The position numbers and the translations under genes were made by a program. From assembly GCF_900102785.1 (NCBI RefSeq), contig NZ_FNGC01000013.1, positions 1-64,000 on the forward strand: a stretch of 64,000 nt of DNA. The letters are read 5' to 3'. The number at the start of each line of letters is the position of its first letter. The first letter of the stretch is position 1. Below the pieces are notes generated by a model. It made no database searches. It was given only the letters and a program-made list of their open reading frames with translations, and was not told the DNA's origin. This DNA comes from Arthrobacter sp. ok362 (lineage in GTDB: Bacteria; Actinomycetota; Actinomycetes; Actinomycetales; Micrococcaceae). Below are positions 28,090 to 36,462 of the stretch, piece after piece.

Positions 28090-29579
28090 CGGCGGCGGCC
28101 CCGGACGGCAGCGGACCCGCCGCCGCCGCAGGTAGAGACGGCCTCAGAGACCCTCAAGTCCCCCCGGACCCTCACACCCCGGCGGACCAGGACACGGGGG
28201 AAGAGGACACGGCGGACGAGGACACTGCCGCCGACGACAAGGCGGACCAGGACGCGGCGGAGGGGCCGCACAAGCACCTGGCCCACACGTGGCAAGAGGC
28301 CCGGCAGCTCGCGTTCGACTGCGCCGCTCCCATTCCGGCTGCCCCCGTCCCGCTCCGGCAGGCGCTGGGCCGGACACTCGCAGTGGACGTCGTTGCATTG
28401 CAGGACATGCCCCATTACGCTTCCTCTGCCATGGACGGCTGGGCCGTCAACGGCAGCGGTCCATGGATCCTGGCCGCACCCAACCAGCGGCTGGCACCGC
28501 ACCAGGCAAGCCCGATTGTCACCGGTGGCCTCATTCCGGCCGGGGCCAAGGCGGTGCTGCGCAGCGAAAGCGGGATCATCGACGCCGACGAGGACGGCCT
28601 GCCCGTCCTGAAGCTGGGCGGCAACGCGAAACCCGGGGACCCGCGGAACGGAGACCACATCAGGAATGCGGGGGAGGAAGCCGCCGCCGGAGACGTCCTG
28701 ATCAAACGCGGCACTGTCCTGAACCCCGCCCACCTGGCCCTGGCCGCGCTGGCCGGAAGCGACACCCTTCCGGTGCTCGGCAAGGCCGTGGTGCGACTCG
28801 TCTTCACCGGTTCCGAGGTCGTGACCTCCGGGATGCCGGCACCCGGGCAGGTTCGGGACACCTTCGGACCCCAGCTGGCGGCCGTGGTGGGAATGCTCGG
28901 CGGGATCTGTGCCGAAGAAGTGAAAATCGGCGATACCTACGCCGAATGGCTCGCCGCGCTCGAGGACACCGATCAAGCCGCTGAAAGCCTGCCCGCCGAC
29001 GTCGTCATCACCACCGGCGGTACGGGACGCTCCGGAACGGACCACCTCAGGCGTTCGGTCGCCGATCTCGGCGGCCGCCTGCTCATCGACGGGATCGCCA
29101 TGCGCCCGGGCCACCCCGCTGTGCTGGCCGAACTGCCGGATGGCCGCTACATCCTCGGCCTGCCAGGAAACCCGCTCGCGGCCATGATGGCACTGGCCAC
29201 GATCGGAGCCCCGCTCCTCGCGGGGCTGGGGCACGGACCCATCCCCCCGCTCAGCGAAGTGCCTTGCGGCTCGACGATTGACGCCGATCCCGGCCGGACG
29301 CGGCTCATGCCCTTCCGGCTGCTCTATGGCATGGCGTCCCCGGCGCAGCACACCGGCCCGGGCATGATGCGGGGCCTGGCCGCCGCCGACGGGGTGCTGG
29401 TGGTCCCGCCCCATGGCGTGCAGCTGGGGGAACTGGTCCCCGCCTTCGCACTCCCGTGGGGTGCGCCGCTCCCTGGCCCTGCGGCAGCGCCCGCCGCGCA
29501 GAAACCGGCGGCGAAGCGGACCGCCAGGAAAGCCGCGGCCAGCGACGGGCCGGTGGACTGGAGTGCCCTCCTGGGCTGA
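28086..29579 (+). CDS. moeA: Molybdopterin molybdenumtransferase MoeA-like protein
   Basis: Inserts molybdate into adenylylated molybdopterin. The 497-residue product has a disordered, acidic N-terminal extension (about 1-60, many Glu/Asp/Ala) not seen in ordinary MoeA, then the family domains: TWQEARQLAF, QDMPHYASSAMDGWAV, the GDHIRNAGEEAAAGDVLIKRG segment in shorter pieces, the MogA-like domain with FTGSEVVTSG and TTGGTGRSGTDHL, and PLGNP-like ILGLPGNPLAAMM. The TTGGTGRSGTDHL differs from the usual TSGGVSMGxxD form, so substrate handling may deviate. ATG overlaps the DUF6457 stop. C-terminal Lys/Ala-rich tail. Confidence 0.88.
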   Translation: MTAAAPDGSGPAAAAGRDGLRDPQVPPDPHTPADQDTGEEDTADEDTAADDKADQDAAEGPHKHLAHTWQEARQLAFDCAAPIPAAPVPLRQALGRTLAVDVVALQDMPHYASSAMDGWAVNGSGPWILAAPNQRLAPHQASPIVTGGLIPAGAKAVLRSESGIIDADEDGLPVLKLGGNAKPGDPRNGDHIRNAGEEAAAGDVLIKRGTVLNPAHLALAALAGSDTLPVLGKAVVRLVFTGSEVVTSGMPAPGQVRDTFGPQLAAVVGMLGGICAEEVKIGDTYAEWLAALEDTDQAAESLPADVVITTGGTGRSGTDHLRRSVADLGGRLLIDGIAMRPGHPAVLAELPDGRYILGLPGNPLAAMMALATIGAPLLAGLGHGPIPPLSEVPCGSTIDADPGRTRLMPFRLLYGMASPAQHTGPGMMRGLAAADGVLVVPPHGVQLGELVPAFALPWGAPLPGPAAAPAAQKPAAKRTARKAAASDGPVDWSALLG

Positions 29580-29679
29580 GCCCTGGCCCGCTGCGCTGGC
29601 TTCAGGATCAGGCACTTACAATGATGGAACCAGCCAAAGAATCAAGACAACCGCACAACATGTTGCTTAGGAGCACCGG

Positions 29680-30552
29680 ATGGGCCGTGTCACGCAGCGC
29701 CGCAAAGTGCACAAGATCGTTCTGGACGGGTCCCCGCAGGCCCTCGAATTTCCGGTCCGGCACCGGGAGGACGTCCTTGCGGTCGAGGAACCGCTGGAAA
29801 TCCGGCTTGGGAACATGTCTTTTTCCGTCACCATGCGAACGCCGGGCAATGACTTCGACCTCGTCGCGGGGTTCCTCGTCTCAGAGGGGATCATCTGGGC
29901 TCCCGAGCAGCTGGTCTCGCTCAGGTTCTGCGCCGGCGAAGACGCCGACGGCATCCAAACGTTCAACGTCGTGGAGGCTCAACTCCGGCCCGACGTCGTC
30001 CGGCCCGAGACCGGACGAAACGTCTTCACCTCCAGTTCCTGCGGCATCTGCGGGACGGACTCGATCGATGCCGTGCGCAAGTCCTCGCACTACAGCCCGG
30101 CACAGGATCCGTTGACAGTTCCCGTGGAAACGCTCGCGGCCCTCCCGGACACCCTCCGGTCCGCCCAGGAGGTCTTTGACGTCACCGGTGGCGTGCACGC
30201 CGCCGGACTCTTCAGGATCTCCGACGACGGCTCGGCGGAGTTGCTGTGCCTCCGCGAAGACGTCGGACGGCACAATGCGGTGGACAAGGTGGTGGGCTGG
30301 GCGCTCCGGGAAGGACTGCTGCCGCTCCGGGGCACCGTGCTGCAGGTGTCCGGCAGAGCATCGTTCGAGCTCGTCCAGAAGGCATCCCTCGCCGGAATCC
30401 CGGTCCTTGCCGCTGTCAGTGCCCCCTCCAGCCTGGCCGTCGAGCTTGCCGAGGCCAGCGGGATGACCCTGGCCGGGTTCAGCCGCCGGACCAGCCTGAA
30501 CGTGTACGCAGGCCAGCAGCGCGTCGCCGTTCCGGCCCCCGCGGCCGGCTAG
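29680..30552 (+). CDS. fdhD: Formate dehydrogenase accessory sulfurtransferase FdhD
   Basis: Transfers sulfur from IscS/NifS-type desulfurases to the molybdenum/bis-MGD cofactor of formate dehydrogenase. The 290-residue product carries the essential CxxC as Cys121-Cys124 (SSSCGICGTDS), plus AVEEPLEIRLG, MRTPGNDFDLVAGFLVSEG, and LREDVGRHNAVDKVVGWAL, a strong family signature. ATG at 29680 after GGAGC. A 100-base gap separates it from moeA, so it may have its own promoter. No formate dehydrogenase structural gene is in the window; the client enzyme lies elsewhere. Confidence 0.95.
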   Translation: MGRVTQRRKVHKIVLDGSPQALEFPVRHREDVLAVEEPLEIRLGNMSFSVTMRTPGNDFDLVAGFLVSEGIIWAPEQLVSLRFCAGEDADGIQTFNVVEAQLRPDVVRPETGRNVFTSSSCGICGTDSIDAVRKSSHYSPAQDPLTVPVETLAALPDTLRSAQEVFDVTGGVHAAGLFRISDDGSAELLCLREDVGRHNAVDKVVGWALREGLLPLRGTVLQVSGRASFELVQKASLAGIPVLAAVSAPSSLAVELAEASGMTLAGFSRRTSLNVYAGQQRVAVPAPAAG

Positions 30553-30599
30553 CGGCAACACTTGGCCAACAGGTCCCCCACGGCGTAAGTTTTATCCAT

Positions 30600-30615
30600 C
30601 GATTGGAGCCAATCG
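30600..30615. promoter_or_regulatory. 16-base palindrome before the alpha-mannosidase gene (operator candidate)
   Basis: CGATTGGAGCCAATCG: 7-base arms with a 2-base centre, 26-41 bases upstream of the GH38 start. The size suits a LacI-type operator, but no regulator is adjacent and the match is only structural. Confidence 0.4.
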
Positions 30616-30640
30616 GACCCCAGCGCTGAAGAGGATCACA

Positions 30641-33600
30641 TTGCACGACGACCGCCGTCTTACGGAAGTCCGGCTGGACCGCTTTCTGCGGGACCGCATC
30701 GCCCCGGCGGTCTACCCGCGCAGCGTCCCGCTGACTCTGAGCAGCTGGGACGCACCGGACGAACCCGTGCCAGTACTGGAGGCCCTGCGGCACGAGTTTA
30801 CGCCGCAGGAGCACGGCGCGGCCTGGGGCCGGCCGTGGAGCACCAAATGGCTCCGGCTCCGGGGCGAGGTGCCGGACGCGTGGGGAACCGCGTCCGGCAC
30901 CTCGGTGGAAATCCTCGTGGACCTGGGCTTCAGTGGCGAGCTACCGGGTTTCCAGTGCGAAGGCATTGCCTGGCGGTCCGACGGGACCATCATCAAGGCC
31001 ATCTCGCCACGGAACCAGTACATTCCGCTCAAGCTCCTGGGCAGCGGCATGGCCGTGGACTTCTACGTCGAAGCCGCGGCCAACCCCGACTTGTCCCAGA
31101 ACTGGACATTCGCCGCCACCCCCTACGGCGACAAGGCGACGTCGGGCTGCGAACCGAAATACCGTCTCGGCACGATCGCCATCGCCGAACGCAACGAGAC
31201 GGTCTGGGAACTGCAGCAGGACATCTTCACCCTTGCCGGGCTCATGCACGAGCTGCCCATGGAGCTGCCCCGCCGCCACGAAATCCTGCGGGCGCTGGAA
31301 CGCATGCTGGACATCATGGACCCCGACGACGTTGCCGGTACCGCAGAAGCCGGACGGGCCGCCCTCACCGACGTGCTGTCCCGGCCGGCCTACGCCTCGG
31401 CGCACCAGCTCGTGGCCACGGGCCACGCCCATATCGATTCGGCCTGGTTGTGGCCCGTACGGGAAACCATCCGCAAGTGTGCCCGGACGTTCTCCAACGT
31501 CGTCGCGCTGATGGACGAGTATCCCGATTTCATCTTTTCGTGTTCCTCGGCCCAGCAGCTTGCGTGGATGAAAGAGTACTATCCGGAGCTCTTCGGGCGC
31601 ATCCGGGACAAGGTCCGCGCCGGCCGCTTCGTTCCCGTCGGCGGGATGTGGGTCGAGTCAGACTCGAACATGCCCGGCGGCGAGGCCATGGCACGGCAGT
31701 TCCTCGAGGGCAAGAGCTTTTTCCTGGCCGAATTCGGGGTGGAGTGCCAGGAAGCGTGGCTCCCGGACACGTTTGGGTATTCCGCGGCGCTGCCGCAGAT
31801 CATCAAAGCCGCGGGCAGCCGCTGGTTCCTGACCCAGAAGATCTCCTGGAACCAGGTCAACAAGATGCCCCACCACACCTTCAACTGGGAGGGAATCGAC
31901 GGCACCCGGGTCTTCACCCATTTCCCGCCGGTGGACAGGTACAACTCCGATCTCAGCGCCCGGGACCTGGCGCACGCAGAACGGAACTACCGGGACCACG
32001 GACGCGGAGGCACCTCGCTGGTTCCGTTCGGGTACGGCGACGGCGGCGGCGGGCCAACACGCGAGATGCTGGCCGCGGCGCAGCGCGCGGCGGACCTGGA
32101 AGGATCCCCGAAGGTGCGGATCGGCTCGGCAGCCAGCTTCTTTGGGCAGGCCCAGGCCGAGTATGAGCCCCTGCCGGTCTGGGTGGGGGAGATGTACCTG
32201 GAACTGCACCGCGGCACCTACACCAGCCAGGCCAGGACCAAGCTGGGAAACCGGCGTAGCGAGCACCTTCTCCGGGAAGCGGAGCTCTGGAGTGCCACCG
32301 CGGCAGTGCGTGCCGGACACAGCTACCCTGCTGCGGAGCTCAAGCGCCTCTGGCGGCTGGTCCTGCTGCAGCAATTTCATGACATCCTGCCGGGGAGTTC
32401 CATCGCGTGGGTCCACCAGGACGCCGAGCGGAACTACGCCGCCGTCGAACGGGGGCTGGAAGTGATCATCACCAACGCCGCGGCTGCGGCACTCGGCACT
32501 GGCAGCCGGGAATTCCTCCTCAACGCTGCCCCGCAGGAGCGCCTGGGCGTGCCTGCCCTGGCCGCTGCCGAGCCGGTCCGGCCCGGGCAGCCGGTAGAGG
32601 TCACCGAGGCGGACGGCGGCTACATCCTGGACAACGGCATCATCCGGGCCGTGGTGGATGCCGACGGACTGCTGGCCTCGCTCAGGGACCACGCCACCGG
32701 ACGTGAGGCGATTGCTCCCGGCGAGTTTGGCAACCTCCTGGAGCTGCACCGGGACACGCCGAATGAATGGGACGCGTGGGACATCGACGCCTTCTACCGC
32801 AGGAACGTTGTCCGCCTGGTCGAGGCGCGTTCGGTGACACTGGAGCGCGACCCCCGAGGGGATAGCCCGAACGCCGTCGTGGTGGTGGAGCGGATGGCCG
32901 GCTCCTCGCCCGTGACCCAGCGGATAGCGCTCGCCGCGGGCGCCGGCTCGCTCGCGATCACCACACTCGTGGACTGGCAGGAGAGCGAAAAACTGCTCAA
33001 GCTGGGCTTTGCCCTGGACGTCAGGGCAGACCGCTCGGCGGCGGAGACGCAGTTTGGGCACGTGTTCCGCCCCACCCATGTCAACACGTCCTGGGAGGCT
33101 GCGAAATTCGAGATCTGCGCCCACCGCTGGATCCACGTCGCCGAGCCGGGCTACGGGGTGGCCATCTCCAACGCCTCCAGCTACGGCCACGACGTCACCC
33201 GCAACGTCCGGGAGGACGACGGCGGGACCACCACCACAGTGCGGGTCTCGCTTCTGCGGGCACCGAAGTTCCCGGATCCTGGCGCGGATCAGGGCAGGCA
33301 CGAGCTTCACGTCACGATCCGGCCGGGCGCCACCATCGCGGAGGCCGTCGAGGAGGGCTACCGCACCAATCTGGCCCCGCGGGTGGTGCAAGGGGCCCAC
33401 GGCGTGGAGCCGCTGGTCACCGTGTTCAACCAGGCCCTCGTCATCGAAGCGGTCAAACTCGCTGAAGACGGCTCCGGCGACGTGATTGTCCGGCTGTACG
33501 AATCGCTGGGGGAACGGTCCACAGGCGTCCTGAAGGCCAATTTCCCGGTCCGCGGGCTGCACTCGGTGGATCTGTTGGAACGGCCCGTCGACGCACCGGG

Positions 33601-33676
33601 CGTGACGGCAGGCCTCGATTCCGCCGAGCTCACGTTGCGGCCGTTCCAGCTGGTCACGCTGAGGTTTGTCCGCTGA
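30641..33676 (+). CDS. GH38 alpha-mannosidase
   Basis: Glycoside hydrolase family 38 enzyme releasing alpha-linked mannose, probably cytoplasmic because no signal peptide is seen. The 1011-residue length fits bacterial/Ams1-type enzymes. Domains: N-terminal beta domain (about 1-240), catalytic barrel (about 255-520) with zinc-binding HAHIDSAWLWPV, the nucleophile region WVESDSNMPGGEAMARQF, EAWLPDTFGYSAALPQI and the acidic segment HFPPVDRYNSD, then the helical middle domain (LLQQFHDILPGSSI) and the C-terminal beta domains (about 620-1011) with ISNASSYGHDVTRN. The TTG at 30641 follows GAAGAGGATCACA, giving the start LHDDRRLTEVRLDRF. Single gene with hairpin terminator; a nearby palindrome may be its operator. 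Which mannoside it attacks is unknown. Confidence 0.94.
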   Translation: MHDDRRLTEVRLDRFLRDRIAPAVYPRSVPLTLSSWDAPDEPVPVLEALRHEFTPQEHGAAWGRPWSTKWLRLRGEVPDAWGTASGTSVEILVDLGFSGELPGFQCEGIAWRSDGTIIKAISPRNQYIPLKLLGSGMAVDFYVEAAANPDLSQNWTFAATPYGDKATSGCEPKYRLGTIAIAERNETVWELQQDIFTLAGLMHELPMELPRRHEILRALERMLDIMDPDDVAGTAEAGRAALTDVLSRPAYASAHQLVATGHAHIDSAWLWPVRETIRKCARTFSNVVALMDEYPDFIFSCSSAQQLAWMKEYYPELFGRIRDKVRAGRFVPVGGMWVESDSNMPGGEAMARQFLEGKSFFLAEFGVECQEAWLPDTFGYSAALPQIIKAAGSRWFLTQKISWNQVNKMPHHTFNWEGIDGTRVFTHFPPVDRYNSDLSARDLAHAERNYRDHGRGGTSLVPFGYGDGGGGPTREMLAAAQRAADLEGSPKVRIGSAASFFGQAQAEYEPLPVWVGEMYLELHRGTYTSQARTKLGNRRSEHLLREAELWSATAAVRAGHSYPAAELKRLWRLVLLQQFHDILPGSSIAWVHQDAERNYAAVERGLEVIITNAAAAALGTGSREFLLNAAPQERLGVPALAAAEPVRPGQPVEVTEADGGYILDNGIIRAVVDADGLLASLRDHATGREAIAPGEFGNLLELHRDTPNEWDAWDIDAFYRRNVVRLVEARSVTLERDPRGDSPNAVVVVERMAGSSPVTQRIALAAGAGSLAITTLVDWQESEKLLKLGFALDVRADRSAAETQFGHVFRPTHVNTSWEAAKFEICAHRWIHVAEPGYGVAISNASSYGHDVTRNVREDDGGTTTTVRVSLLRAPKFPDPGADQGRHELHVTIRPGATIAEAVEEGYRTNLAPRVVQGAHGVEPLVTVFNQALVIEAVKLAEDGSGDVIVRLYESLGERSTGVLKANFPVRGLHSVDLLERPVDAPGVTAGLDSAELTLRPFQLVTLRFVR

Positions 33677-33681
33677 CAGGT

Positions 33682-33707
33682 CGGGGCCGTCTGTTCCGAC
33701 GGCCCCG
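33682..33707 (+). terminator. Hairpin terminator after alpha-mannosidase
   Basis: Perfect 10-bp stem CGGGGCCGTC / GACGGCCCCG with loop TGTTCC, starting 5 bases after the stop. No long T-run follows; instead three spaced GGACAAAA units (about 33711-33742). Confidence 0.8.
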
Positions 33708-33780
33708 CAGGGACAAAATTGCAGGACAAAAAGGCAGGGACAAAACCGCAGTCGAAAACCGGAAAACCCCTGAAACAGGC

Positions 33781-33816
33781 TGAGTGGGAGCGGTCCTCGC
33801 GGACCGCTACCACTCA
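33781..33816. terminator. Long hairpin between convergent units
   Basis: TGAGTGG-G-AGCGGTCC pairs with GGACCGCT-A-CCACTCA around TCGC: 15 pairs and one mismatch. It lies between the alpha-mannosidase gene and the convergent membrane-protein unit, so it can serve either direction, most likely the minus-strand unit. The remaining stretch 33817-33935 shows no gene. Confidence 0.65.
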
Positions 33817-33935
33817 TCCCCCCAATGGCGCTTGGACGACTGCCTCTGCTTCGCACGGCTGACTTCCGTACACGAAGCGGTTGCCGCTTTCACACATTCA
33901 TGATTCTCTCACGGTCTAATGATTTTGTGAATGCC

Positions 33936-34679
33936 TTACCCTTTGTTCTTGCGGAATGTTGCGCGAGCGTTACTCGGCGGCTTCGCTGCGAGCCCCGAAG
34001 CCCAGAACAGTCCCAGGCCCAGGACATAGCCCACGACGGCCAAATAATTGACCGTCTGCTGCGGGAGGACCCAGGCAGCGGGTGCGAAGGAAGCGGGGAC
34101 GCTGCACGCGGTGGCGAGGGCGCCGAGGCATGTCAGGAGGGCCGCGGCACGCACCAGCCGCGGCAATTGGCTCCTGGTGGTGGCCAGCAATGCCGGCAGC
34201 AGGGCGAGGGAGACAAAGGCAGGATAGGCGCGGCCTGCCGCGGCGTAGAACGGCGCCAGGACGGCATTGCGTCCACCGTTGTCCGTGATGTCCAGCATGC
34301 CGGCCGAGGATCCGCGGGTGTCCATGAGAAAGAAGAACACCGCCACGGCGGCAGCGCTGACGGCCAGGGCCCAGCGCCCCGCCGGGCCCGCGATGAGGCG
34401 GTAGCCGCGCTCGTCGGCCAGCCCGGTCGCCACGCGCAGACCGACCAGCAGGACCGCCGCGAACACGAGGAAGCGCAAGATCAGGTGGGTGAGGTTCCAT
34501 CCCCCCAGCGCCGCGTCGATCGCCTCATAGGGGCCGGGCACCGAGAGCAGGCTGCACAGGGTGGCGAGAACCAGTATCCAGAAAACGGCCCGGTTCCGCC
34601 CCTGGATTGCATCCGGGACGCGGAGGAGGAGCACCACGGAACAGATGATCAGCGTGCCCCACTGGAGGGTTGCAATCAT
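33936..34679 (-). CDS. Multi-pass membrane protein, duplicated copy B
   Basis: A 247-residue protein with about seven hydrophobic helices and a basic tail (ARATFRKNKG). It is a clear paralogue of the gene directly upstream (34723-35454): both begin MIATLQWGTL, and share PYxAxDxALGG, LRFxxFAxxLxGxRVAxG, RLIxGPxG, MDTxGSSAG, YxAAGRxYPAF, ALLPAxL and VNYxAV. Even the ribosome-site region is shared (GGGAGAACC then GG before ATG), showing tandem duplication. The ATG at 34679 is preferred to GTG 34694 for this reason. I do not recognise a named family. Conserved MDTxGSSAG and RNA-L in the loop near TM4/5 may be functional. Confidence 0.82.
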   Translation of the reverse strand: MIATLQWGTLIICSVVLLLRVPDAIQGRNRAVFWILVLATLCSLLSVPGPYEAIDAALGGWNLTHLILRFLVFAAVLLVGLRVATGLADERGYRLIAGPAGRWALAVSAAAVAVFFFLMDTRGSSAGMLDITDNGGRNAVLAPFYAAAGRAYPAFVSLALLPALLATTRSQLPRLVRAAALLTCLGALATACSVPASFAPAAWVLPQQTVNYLAVVGYVLGLGLFWASGLAAKPPSNARATFRKNKG

Positions 34680-34722
34680 TCCGGGTTCTCCCACATCACT
34701 TGCCTGCTCAGCCCCAAGATGG

Positions 34723-35454
34723 TCAGGTCATGCCAGCTTGCTTCTTCGTGGCCCGCTTCGCAAGCGTCTTGGCCAACCAGATCAGGGACAGCCCCAGGAC
34801 CAGGCACAGCACGGCAGAGTAGTTCACGACGAACCGCAGGAATCCGAGGGACGGAGGAATGACCGGGGAGAGCAGGCTTAGGGAGATGGCCACGGTGCCC
34901 AGCGCGAGCACCGCCGCGCTGGACCGCACCAGAACGGGGAGGCCGCTGCGCAGGGTCCGCAGCATGGCCGGCAACAGGGCCACGGTGATGAACGCCGGAT
35001 AGAGCCGCCCGGCAGCCCCGTAATACTCCACCAAGGCGGCATTGCGGTCATCCTTGGCGGACAGGGCGACCAGCCCGGCCGAGGAGCCGGCAGTGTCCAT
35101 TGTGAGGAAGACCAGCACCACCGCAGCCGACGCGGCTGCGGCTACCGCAATTCCAACAGGGCCGGTGATGAGCCGCAGGGCGTCGTCCGCGCTGAAGCCG
35201 CGGGCCACCCGGACCCCCAGGAAGAAGATGCCGGCGAAAATGATGAAGCGCAGCACCAGGTTGGCGATGTTCACGCCTCCGAGGGCCTGGTCGACGGCCA
35301 GATACGGGGCGTCGATGCTGAGCAGGATGGCCAGGGTCATTAGCGCAAAGACGGCGAACAGGGACCGGTTCTCGCCCCGGAGGAGGCTGGGTACGCGGGC
35401 GAGCGTGACGACGCCGCAGACTGCCAGCGTGCCCCACTGCAGGGTCGCGATCAT
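34723..35454 (-). CDS. Multi-pass membrane protein, duplicated copy A
   Basis: A 243-residue protein with about seven hydrophobic helices, paralogous to the following gene, and ending in a Lys-rich tail (ATKKQAG). The ATG at 35454 overlaps the stop of the DNA-binding gene by 4 bases (TCAT at 35451-35454), so the regulator-like protein and membrane protein are translationally coupled. Helices run from LAVCGVVTLARV to FVVNYSAVLCLVLGLSLIWLA. Coupling of a HTH protein to a polytopic protein recalls actinobacterial gene pairs in which a DNA-binding or protease-like protein works with a membrane partner, but no homology to a named system is claimed. Confidence 0.82.
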   Translation of the reverse strand: MIATLQWGTLAVCGVVTLARVPSLLRGENRSLFAVFALMTLAILLSIDAPYLAVDQALGGVNIANLVLRFIIFAGIFFLGVRVARGFSADDALRLITGPVGIAVAAAASAAVVLVFLTMDTAGSSAGLVALSAKDDRNAALVEYYGAAGRLYPAFITVALLPAMLRTLRSGLPVLVRSSAAVLALGTVAISLSLLSPVIPPSLGFLRFVVNYSAVLCLVLGLSLIWLAKTLAKRATKKQAGMT

Positions 35455-36197
35455 CCGAGGTTCTCCCAAATCTTTTCTGTTTGTGCCTGCTCCTGTTCGT
35501 GGCGCCGCAGCGTTTTTCCGAGCGCCTGAAGCCGCTCCCCGGCCAGGGCGCTAAGTTCTCCGTCGGAGAGGGCATCCAGGGCGGCCTGCTTCGCCCCTGG
35601 CGTCCAGCTGGCCTCATCCTCGGTGATCAGGCCCGTAGCGACGAGCCCGCCCGTGAATCCTACGCCCGCCGCGCGGGCCGTCGCGACCGCCAGCTCGGGG
35701 GACAGCCTGTTGGCCGTGAGCTGGGCCGAATAGTTCTGCGGTGCCACGCCGGTGGCAGCCGAAACCCTGTGGCGCAACTCACCGTCGTCAATCGCGTCCA
35801 CCCAGTTCCGGACAGAAGTAGCGTGCGGGGCGGGGCCAAGCGCCGGGGTCATTGAGCTGCCATGGTCGCCATAGCCGCCGTAGGCCGGGGAAGAACGGGA
35901 AATGACCGCGCGCAGCAGGTCCATGGTGGCAACCTGGCTGACGAGTTCGGCGGGGGTGGGCGGCTGCGGCGGGGCGGCCAGTTCCGCATAGTGGTCGAAG
36001 GAAGCGAGTTCCGCCAGGGGACTCAAGTCCAGGGCCCGGCTGATGCTGACCAGAGTGGTTTCGGCCACTTTCCCGCGCACCAACTGCTGCGCAAGGGTGG
36101 TGCGCTTGATCCCGGAGATCCTGCAGATATCGGCTGTGCTTGCGGACGGGGCAACCCGATGTAGCCAGAGTTGGAACGCCTTTGCGGGTAGGGGCAT
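35451..36197 (-). CDS. HTH-domain protein coupled to the duplicated membrane proteins
   Basis: A 248-residue cytoplasmic protein. Residues about 5-60 form a lambda-repressor-like HTH: FQLWLHRVAPSASTADICRI, SGIKRTTLAQQLVRGKV, ETTLVSISRALDLSPL, i.e. an XRE-like domain in which RTTLAQQLVRG is the recognition helix. The middle (about 75-125) is Pro/Gly-rich, and the C-terminal part (about 125-240) is helical with VRNWVDAIDDGELRHRVSAATGV and repeat-like DALSDGELSALAG, ending in a charged coil. ATG at 36197 with AGGAAG 6 bases upstream. First gene of a three-gene unit; likely autoregulator, or a DNA-contacting partner of the membrane proteins. Not recognised as a known system. Confidence 0.82.
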   Translation of the reverse strand: MPLPAKAFQLWLHRVAPSASTADICRISGIKRTTLAQQLVRGKVAETTLVSISRALDLSPLAELASFDHYAELAAPPQPPTPAELVSQVATMDLLRAVISRSSPAYGGYGDHGSSMTPALGPAPHATSVRNWVDAIDDGELRHRVSAATGVAPQNYSAQLTANRLSPELAVATARAAGVGFTGGLVATGLITEDEASWTPGAKQAALDALSDGELSALAGERLQALGKTLRRHEQEQAQTEKIWENLG

Positions 36198-36326
36198 CTA
36201 GGGCTTCCTGCGGAGTCGATGGGCAGTATGGCTACTGGCATGCGGTGGGGCAGCGGCGATTGAGGCGGGGGGCGGAAGCGGTGTGACGGTGTGCGCTGGG
36301 ATTTTACGTGAGGTCCTAATTCAACT

Positions 36327-36458
36327 ATGCTAAATGGTCGAACCCGCTGGTCCGTACACCCCCCAAGTCCGGACCGGCGGGTTCTTCTATGCCCGGCCGG
36401 TTTTCGGCCCGCCGGGACGGCCCGGTGCCGGCCCGTGTGGGCCGCAGTGAGAGAATGA
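36327..36458 (+). CDS. Possible 43-residue leader ORF upstream of the ABC-F gene
   Basis: ATG 36327 opens a 44-codon frame that runs through the large hairpin and stops (TGA 36456-36458) 4 bases before the ABC-F start. Ribosome site is poor (GAGG 12 bases upstream). Product starts MLNGRTRWSVHPPSP and is Arg/Pro-rich. ABC-F genes are often controlled by leader peptides, but the same TATGCT could instead be a -10 box with transcription beginning at the hairpin; then the ORF would not be translated. Confidence 0.25.
   Translation: MLNGRTRWSVHPPSPDRRVLLCPAGFRPAGTARCRPVWAAVRE
36340..36384 (+). promoter_or_regulatory. Large leader hairpin before the ABC-F gene (attenuator candidate)
   Basis: Arms GAACCCGCTGGTCCG (36340-36354) and CGGACCGGCGGGTTC (36370-36384) pair over 15 bases with one G-T wobble, loop of 15, followed by TTCTTCTAT. 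It lies 78 bases before the ABC-F ATG and just downstream of a TATGCT box (36326-36331), as expected for a transcription attenuator. It is too far from the divergent HTH gene start to act as its terminator. Confidence 0.6.
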
Positions 36459-36462
36459 ACTA

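Noticed and set aside
30641..33676. Secreted alpha-mannosidase
   Set aside because: N-terminus LHDDRRLTEVRLDRF is polar, with no signal peptide, so a cytoplasmic enzyme is more likely.
33711..33742. GGACAAAA repeats after the alpha-mannosidase terminator as a regulatory array
   Set aside because: Only three loosely spaced copies in a short A-rich stretch; could be chance.
35451..36197. Prophage repressor
   Set aside because: HTH is XRE-like, but no phage structural, integrase or excisionase gene is nearby and the gene is coupled to membrane proteins.
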